Shown: piece by piece, positions 58,976 through 64,000 of the stretch
How the letters are laid out: each line of letters begins with the position of its first letter
How positions within the stretch are numbered: the stretch's first letter is position 1
Source: Mycobacterium avium subsp. avium
GTDB taxonomy: Bacteria > Actinomycetota > Actinomycetes > Mycobacteriales > Mycobacteriaceae
Direction of reading: 5' to 3'
DNA length: 64,000 nucleotides
NCBI RefSeq assembly: GCF_009741445.1
Contig: NZ_CP046507.1
Coordinates: forward strand, 1,240,001-1,304,000
Translations under genes and position numbers: made by a program
The notes under the pieces: generated by a model
What the model saw: the letters and a program-made list of their open reading frames with translations, nothing else
Databases searched by the model: none
Told to the model about the DNA's origin: nothing

Positions 58976-61164
58976 GGCCCGGTCCTTTCCGACAACTGCC
59001 AGATCTGCTGCTCGACCCCGCCGACGGTGACCGTGCCGGCCGGCGTGAAGTGGCGGATGTCGCGCATCACCTCATACACCTTCGAGGTGACGTAGATCCC
59101 GGTTTGCGTTGTGCTGCTTCGTGTTTGGTGCGCAAGGTTGACCGCCGCGCCCCACATGTCGTAGACCAGGCTGGAGCGCCCGACCAGCCCGCTGACCACG
59201 TTGCCGGTGTTGATCCCGGCCCGCAGTCCCAGGTGGTAGCCGGTCCTGCCGTTGAACCGGGCGATGATGCCCTGCACCTCGACCGCGAACTCGACGGTGC
59301 GCTGCACGCTGTCCAGGCGGGGAACGTTCAGGCCGCAGCTGGCCAGGTATCCGTTGTGTAGCGTGCGAATCGGTTCCACGCCAAGGGTTTCCGCCGCGGA
59401 GTCGATCTCGCGGACCAGCTCGTCGACGACGCCCACCAGCTCGCGGCCGGAGAGCTTGGCGGAGATCTCGTCCAGCCCGACGATGTCGGCGAAGATCACG
59501 GTGACGTCCTGGTGTTCCTGGGCGATGGTCTGTTCGCCCTCGCGGTAGCGGCGCGCGACCGGCTCGGGCATCAACGAGGCCAGCAGCCGGTCGTTCTCCT
59601 TGCATTGCTCGCCCAGCAGCTCCTGTTTGATCTGCAGGTTGCGGCTCATGTCGTTGAAAGCGGCGGTGAGCTCACCGATCTCGTCGCGCGAGGTGACCGG
59701 GATGGTGACGTCGTAGTTGCCCGCGCTGATCTCCCGGGCGCCGGCCTGCAACCTGCGGATGGGCCGCACGAACATCTGGGCGACCAGCAGGGCGGCCACG
59801 CAGATGACGAAAACCATTGCGGTAGTGGTCAATACCAGGGTCTGGGTCAGGGACACCACACGGGCGTTGGCCTCGGCGGTTTCCCGGGTAGCCAGGATCG
59901 ACCAGTGCAGGTCGGAATTCGGCAGGGACAGCGGGGCATACGCCGCCAGTTCGCGCCGGCCCAGGTAGCCGGTGTCGGTGACGGTTCCGGTCTCGCCGCG
60001 TTGCGCGGCGCGCACGGCCGCGGTGGCGACGGGCTGGACCAGGGTGGTGCCGCCCCAGCGGATCGCGGTGTCGACGGTGTTGCGCGGCGTGCCGGCGGCG
60101 ACCGCGTCGCGCGCGTAGCGCTCGGGGTCTTCGAGGATCAACCGTGAATCCGACCGCATCAGGTTGTCCGGTCCGGCCAGGTAGGTTTCGGCGGTGCGGC
60201 CCATGCCGGCGGCTCTCCACTGCTTGTCGGCGGTCATGATTCGGTTCACCTTCGCGATCGGCAGCGGTAGCGCCAGCACGCCCGCCGCCCTGCCCGGCGC
60301 GCCGATCGGCGCGACCAACCACGCGGTGGGCTGGCCGAGCTGCGGCTGGTAGGGCTGAAAGTCGGTGATCCACACGAAGTTCACCGAGTTGGCGGCCATC
60401 GCCTTCTCGTAGGCGCCGCGCAGGTTGGACTGCCGGTAGGGGCCGGTGAGGATGTTGGTCCCCAGCGAGGCGCTCTTGCGCACGCTGTAGACGACGTTGC
60501 CGCGGGTGTCCAGGAGCAACGCGTCGCGGTACTCGAAGCGGGTCGCGATCTCGCGGAAGTAATCGTTGAAGCGGGCGTTGGCGGCCGACCAGGCGCTGCC
60601 GTCGCCGGCGTCGTCGGGCGCGGACCCCGTTCCCTCGAAGGGTCCGCCCGCCGCCACGGTGTAGTGCGCCTGCAGGTACCGCTGCGCATTGTCGGCGGGC
60701 AGCACCGCGTCCAAGGCCAACTTCTTGCCGGTATCACGCTCGAACGGTTTGATCAGCCGCTCGGTGTAGAAGTCCACCAGCGCCCGTTGCTGCGCGGGAT
60801 CCACGGGCGCGTTGGCCAACTGGTCGAAGCCGGCGGTGAACGCCTGCACCGCCTCCAGCGCGGTGGATCCGCGGCTGTAGACCACCAGCGAGTCCGACAG
60901 GTCCGAGAACAGCGTCTCGATGGCCCGCTTCTGTGCCTCGCGAAGCTGCACCATCCGCTCGGACGCGGCCGGCTGCAGCGCATTGCGCGCCGCGACGTAC
61001 TCGACCGTCCCGATCACCCCGAGCGACGCCAGGCTGGACACCAACAGCATCACCATCACCTTGGACTGGATGCTGATCCACGACAGCCCCGGCCGTCGGC
61101 GTCCGGCCTGCCGAGCCGGCTGCTGCGGGTCCGGTGCGGGCTGCTCCCTCGAGCGCCGCGCCAT
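58972..61164 (-). CDS. Receptor-type class III adenylate/guanylate cyclase homologue with degenerate active site, Rv2435c-like
   Basis: 730 aa from the ATG at 61164, matching Rv2435c as remembered; a TTG at 61212 is less likely. Membrane segments near residues 35-55 and 437-460 flank a large extracytoplasmic sensor domain (Cache-like). HAMP follows (FVRPIRRLQAGAREISAG), then the cyclase domain. First metal Asp is present (VIFADIVGL). The second metal Asp appears as Asn (LHNGYLASCGL, usually GDxYxA), the WGD Asp as Ala (WGAAVNLA), and the transition-state Arg four residues after VN as Gln (AHQ). So catalytic output is doubtful and it may act as a regulatory or heterodimer subunit. Confidence 0.88.
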   Translation of the reverse strand: MARRSREQPAPDPQQPARQAGRRRPGLSWISIQSKVMVMLLVSSLASLGVIGTVEYVAARNALQPAASERMVQLREAQKRAIETLFSDLSDSLVVYSRGSTALEAVQAFTAGFDQLANAPVDPAQQRALVDFYTERLIKPFERDTGKKLALDAVLPADNAQRYLQAHYTVAAGGPFEGTGSAPDDAGDGSAWSAANARFNDYFREIATRFEYRDALLLDTRGNVVYSVRKSASLGTNILTGPYRQSNLRGAYEKAMAANSVNFVWITDFQPYQPQLGQPTAWLVAPIGAPGRAAGVLALPLPIAKVNRIMTADKQWRAAGMGRTAETYLAGPDNLMRSDSRLILEDPERYARDAVAAGTPRNTVDTAIRWGGTTLVQPVATAAVRAAQRGETGTVTDTGYLGRRELAAYAPLSLPNSDLHWSILATRETAEANARVVSLTQTLVLTTTAMVFVICVAALLVAQMFVRPIRRLQAGAREISAGNYDVTIPVTSRDEIGELTAAFNDMSRNLQIKQELLGEQCKENDRLLASLMPEPVARRYREGEQTIAQEHQDVTVIFADIVGLDEISAKLSGRELVGVVDELVREIDSAAETLGVEPIRTLHNGYLASCGLNVPRLDSVQRTVEFAVEVQGIIARFNGRTGYHLGLRAGINTGNVVSGLVGRSSLVYDMWGAAVNLAHQTRSSTTQTGIYVTSKVYEVMRDIRHFTPAGTVTVGGVEQQIWQLSERTGP

Positions 61165-61215
61165 CAATCGCTGGGGGCCGGGTCGGGTGGGGGATAGCGG
61201 CGCACGCCGCAACGC

Positions 61216-62580
61216 CTACCCCCCGAAGAGCAGATACAAACCGGTGAACGTGTAGCCGACCATCACCAGCATCATCGCCAGCTGCCCGGTGAGCTGGTGA
61301 CCGGCCGGCAGCAGCCGCAGCGCTTTGTCGTGCGCGGCGATCACCGCGACGATGTGGCCGGTGACCACGCAGGTCACCTTGATCGCGGCCAGCACCGGCG
61401 GATGCATGGACAGCACGTAGGCGACCTGCAGATGCGCCAGGCCGAGCGGGTTCCAGCCCCGGCCGAACGGGTCCGCCAGCGCGAACACCGCCTGCTGTCC
61501 CCGCTCCACCAGATAGGACAGGTAGTGCGCGAAGATGTAGCCCACCACGATCGGGATCAGCGAATGCGCCATCTGGCCGGGCAACGCCCGGCGCTGCTGC
61601 GCGTCGACCCCGCCGGTGGCCCGTGCCGCCAGTGAAAAGGTCAGGGCCACAACGCAAATGAACACGATCAGGCCGAGGGTGCGCAGCACCGACGACGCCA
61701 GCGCGGGCGGGGCCGCGAATTCGCGGGTCAGCCGATCGGAGAAGCCCCGCCAGGTCGGCGACGACGAGAAGCTGTCGAACGCGGTGGAGCCGAGCAGCAC
61801 CGCCAGCAGCACCACGACGCCGGGCCGCACCGGCAGCGACGGCAGGTGGTCGAGCGGGTTGCCGACGACGATCCGGCCGGTCCGCGGATTGCGGCGAAAC
61901 GGCGACAGCCGGGAGACGGCCATGCTGTACACCCCGAACGGGTCGGCCCGGGCCAGCCAGCGCTGCCCGCACAGCCACGCCCCGGCGGCCATCAGCACGG
62001 CGTAGACCAGCAGCCAGCCCGTCACCCAGGACGGGGCCGCCGGGTTCGGGCTGGCCAGCTCCATCCACACGAACGCGAACAGGCCCAGCGCGGCGGGCCG
62101 GTACCCCCAGCGCTTTGGGTAGGACAGCCGCGGCCGGGCGAGCCGCTCCGGGACGACCCGGCGCGCCAGCAGATACAGCGTGCGGATCGGCGAGATCACC
62201 CGCCACACCGGCCCGATCGCCAGCGACACCGCCACCAGCCCCACCCACAGCAGCACGTAGAAGGCACCGAGCAGCGCGTTGGCGTCGGACTCGGGCCCCC
62301 AGACACCGGCGGCCACCGCCCACGCCGCCACGGCCAGGGCCAGCCCGGCCGCGGTGTATCGGGTGGCCCGGGCGTCGACGAACGCGGTCAGCGCCGCCGG
62401 CAGTGCCCGGCCCGGCTTGAGCGGATCGAACCGCGGCCGCCGCCAGGCGAAGGCCACCAGGGCGAAGGTGAAGGTCAGCGCCCACGCCGCGCCGACCATC
62501 GCATAGGCGTAGGGCACCGGCAGGTCGCCGGACCCGCCCAGCCCGTGCGCGAGCACCACCGCCGCGGGGGCGGGGCTCAC
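61216..62580 (-). CDS. Multi-pass membrane protein of unknown function
   Basis: 454 aa with about ten hydrophobic segments and no signal motif. Conserved-looking loops include GPVWRVISPIRTLYLLARRV, ADPFGVYSMAVSRLSPF, and FALADPFGRGWNPLGLAHL; two ADPFG repeats suggest internal duplication. GTG start overlaps the lipoprotein stop by four bases. Context with a cupredoxin-like lipoprotein suggests an envelope complex, perhaps metal related; not shown by sequence. Confidence 0.8.
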   Translation of the reverse strand: MSPAPAAVVLAHGLGGSGDLPVPYAYAMVGAAWALTFTFALVAFAWRRPRFDPLKPGRALPAALTAFVDARATRYTAAGLALAVAAWAVAAGVWGPESDANALLGAFYVLLWVGLVAVSLAIGPVWRVISPIRTLYLLARRVVPERLARPRLSYPKRWGYRPAALGLFAFVWMELASPNPAAPSWVTGWLLVYAVLMAAGAWLCGQRWLARADPFGVYSMAVSRLSPFRRNPRTGRIVVGNPLDHLPSLPVRPGVVVLLAVLLGSTAFDSFSSSPTWRGFSDRLTREFAAPPALASSVLRTLGLIVFICVVALTFSLAARATGGVDAQQRRALPGQMAHSLIPIVVGYIFAHYLSYLVERGQQAVFALADPFGRGWNPLGLAHLQVAYVLSMHPPVLAAIKVTCVVTGHIVAVIAAHDKALRLLPAGHQLTGQLAMMLVMVGYTFTGLYLLFGG

Positions 62581-62939
62581 GGCTGTATTTGGATGGTCGC
62601 GATCGTGCGGTCCAGGTGGTGCAGCTCCACGGCGACGTTGCCGGGCACGTCGACGGCGAACTGGAAGGTCTGGTGGGGCGCCGCGGCGACGGCGAACTTG
62701 TGATCCGGCGTCGAATGCACGTGCAGTTCGTCGGTGGCGTCGCTGGTGACGTGCAGGGTGATCTGCTGGTGCACCTTGGCCTGCAGGGTGGCGTTGGTCG
62801 GCGTCACCTGTCCCTGGGCGATGGTCACGTCGATGACCAGCGGCGCGGCCGCGGTCTTATCGGGGGAGCCGCCGCAGCCGACCAGGCCGCACGTCAGCGC
62901 CGCCACCCACGCCGCGATGAGGGTGCCTCGAAGCGTCAT
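62577..62939 (-). CDS. Cupredoxin-like lipoprotein
   Basis: 120 aa. Type II signal peptide: basic start, hydrophobic core, lipobox LVGC with the lipidated Cys22. The mature part looks like a small beta-sandwich of the cupredoxin_1 kind (QITLHVTSDATDELHVHS, FQFAVDVPGNVAVELH). HVHSTPDH and ELHHL give several His that could bind copper; a Cys in the mature domain typical of blue copper sites is absent. Surface-anchored. Three bases after the upstream membrane gene and overlapping the next. Confidence 0.8.
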   Translation of the reverse strand: MTLRGTLIAAWVAALTCGLVGCGGSPDKTAAAPLVIDVTIAQGQVTPTNATLQAKVHQQITLHVTSDATDELHVHSTPDHKFAVAAAPHQTFQFAVDVPGNVAVELHHLDRTIATIQIQP

Positions 62940-62942
62940 CGG

Positions 62943-64000
62943 TTACGCCGCCCGGGGGATCGGCTGCTTGTCCTCGACGGGTTCCGGCTCGCCGACGGCG
63001 TTGTTGAGCCGGCCGGCGCCCCAGGTGAGGCTGGTGATCACCATCAGGGTCAAACACAGCACCACGATCGAGCCGGCGGTGAACAACCACACCGGCGCGT
63101 TCTGGTCGCGTTCCCGCTGCAGGATGGTGATCTCCTGGACGAACGGGCGGTTCATCGCCGACAGCGCCGGAACCTCGGCCGCCGGAATCGCGTCGTCGGC
63201 CGGCTCGTAGATCGGCACCGCGGTCATGGTGTAACCGTCCTGCACTCGCAGCAGCGTCTTCCAGGTGCCCCACACCGGCAGCGGCTGCGTCGACCGGTAG
63301 TGGCCGGGGCCGACCCTGGCCAGGTGGTCGATCTGCAGGCCGCGGTGGTTCTGCATCCGGCCCTGCCAGGACAGCACCGTCACCCACTCCGGATCCGGGC
63401 TGACCATGTCGGCCGGCATCAGCTGGATGTCGGCGGAGACCATCCGCTGCCCGGGTGGGCTGGGCAGGTCGGTCAGCAGGATGGTGGCGTTGTTCTGCCG
63501 CGGCACCACGATGTGCAGGCCGTTGGCCACCGCGCCGCCGATCACCAACACCGTGGCCACCACCACCGAGATGCCGATGGCCCGGCCCGGCAGCCGCTGC
63601 CCGGTCAGCACCATGCCGAACATGGCGCCGCACATGCCCATCAGCACGGCGACCGGCACCGCCATGGCCAGCGCCTCGGCCCACATGCTGACCGGCCACG
63701 GGTAGTGGTACACCGCCGAGATCCACAGCGACTCCAGCCACAGCCCGAGGGTGCCCACCCCCAGGCCGGACACCGCGCCGAAGACGATGGGGCGCTTGAA
63801 GATTGGCGTCAATGCGACCAACTCGACGGCCAGCGCGGGCCCGAGATACAACGGGAACCAGTTGAGCGGGGCGCCCAGCACCGGCCCGACCAGCACCGCG
63901 ACGGCGCCGCGCAGCGCGATGGCGAAGACGGCCGCGATCAGCGCCGCGCCGCGGCCCATCGTGATGCGGGCGGCGACCGCGGCCAGCGCCGCCGCGCCGG
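62943..64000 (-). CDS. Membrane protein with extracytoplasmic domain, 5' end outside window
   Basis: At least 338 aa; the frame stays open to the right edge (reading AAALAAVAARITMGRG), so the ATG at 63959 is probably internal. About six N-terminal membrane segments, then an extracytoplasmic domain (about 160-295 counted from that ATG; HIVVPRQNNATILLTDLPSP, STQPLPVWGTWKTLLRVQDG) and a last membrane helix near 300-320. First visible gene of a five-gene leftward cluster. Function unknown. Confidence 0.75.
   Translation of the reverse strand, partial: GAAALAAVAARITMGRGAALIAAVFAIALRGAVAVLVGPVLGAPLNWFPLYLGPALAVELVALTPIFKRPIVFGAVSGLGVGTLGLWLESLWISAVYHYPWPVSMWAEALAMAVPVAVLMGMCGAMFGMVLTGQRLPGRAIGISVVVATVLVIGGAVANGLHIVVPRQNNATILLTDLPSPPGQRMVSADIQLMPADMVSPDPEWVTVLSWQGRMQNHRGLQIDHLARVGPGHYRSTQPLPVWGTWKTLLRVQDGYTMTAVPIYEPADDAIPAAEVPALSAMNRPFVQEITILQRERDQNAPVWLFTAGSIVVLCLTLMVITSLTWGAGRLNNAVGEPEPVEDKQPIPRAA

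Overview
This window reads as a high-GC slow-growing Mycobacterium, most probably from the M. avium complex or a near relative. Codons are strongly G/C-ending, several genes look leaderless, and the gene order follows the M. tuberculosis Rv1533-Rv1571 backbone. Recognisable in order are nitronate monooxygenase, an Rv1535-like gene, ileS, dinX, ansA, lspA, an RluD-type synthase, glbN, two SDRs, dnaE1, fadD11, plsB1, an Rv1558-like gene, ilvA, treZ/Y/X, an acyltransferase, ripD, bioA-bioF-bioD and Rv1571. Orthology is inferred from remembered families and gene order; no search was run.

Layout. 1-14318 is the 3' part of a giant non-ribosomal peptide synthetase: an incomplete C domain, four A-T modules, one epimerase and a terminal reductase of carboxylic-acid-reductase type. 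14439-16189 holds a carboxymuconolactone-decarboxylase-like gene and a nitronate monooxygenase. 16190-17364 is a dense RNA-control region: a promoter, an M-box (Mg2+) riboswitch, a 26-codon leader ORF, the Rv1535-like gene, a long hairpin and an ileS T-box. 17365-25411 is housekeeping (ileS, dinX, ansA, lspA, pseudouridine synthase), interrupted between ileS and dinX by a DUF559 nuclease-like gene lying between two copies of a roughly 68-bp palindromic repeat. 25412-32774 carries a methyltransferase, glbN, two SDRs, an SRPBCC protein and dnaE1. 32775-38982 carries palindromic repeats, an F420/PPOX-like enzyme facing a MerR regulator, fadD11, a plsB1 broken by an in-frame amber codon, a DUF6065 gene and a Ddn-like protein. 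39021-43419 carries ilvA, a PAP2 phosphatase, a PPOX enzyme facing a MocR regulator, and a tiny ORF.

43456-49723 is the treX-treY-treZ glycogen-to-trehalose operon, transcribed leftward. It is followed by an acyltransferase-3/SGNH protein, a non-catalytic NlpC/P60 protein (RipD) with a Gln/Pro-rich tail, and a small membrane protein. 53816-57476 is the biotin operon bioA-bioF-bioD plus a 2H phosphoesterase. From 57554 to the right edge a leftward five-gene cluster encodes a partial membrane protein, a cupredoxin-like lipoprotein, a multi-pass membrane protein, a receptor-type class III cyclase with degenerate catalytic residues, and an MscS-type channel with a cyclic-nucleotide-binding-like domain.

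The observations most worth following up are the repeat-flanked DUF559 cassette, whose gene has lost one base and now reads in frame into dinX; the mosaic NRPS with its CAR-type release domain; the M-box/leader-ORF/T-box region; a predicted leaderless 16-codon ORF overlapping an SDR start; tandem hairpins with complementary loops after dnaE1; and the sensor-channel cluster at the right edge.
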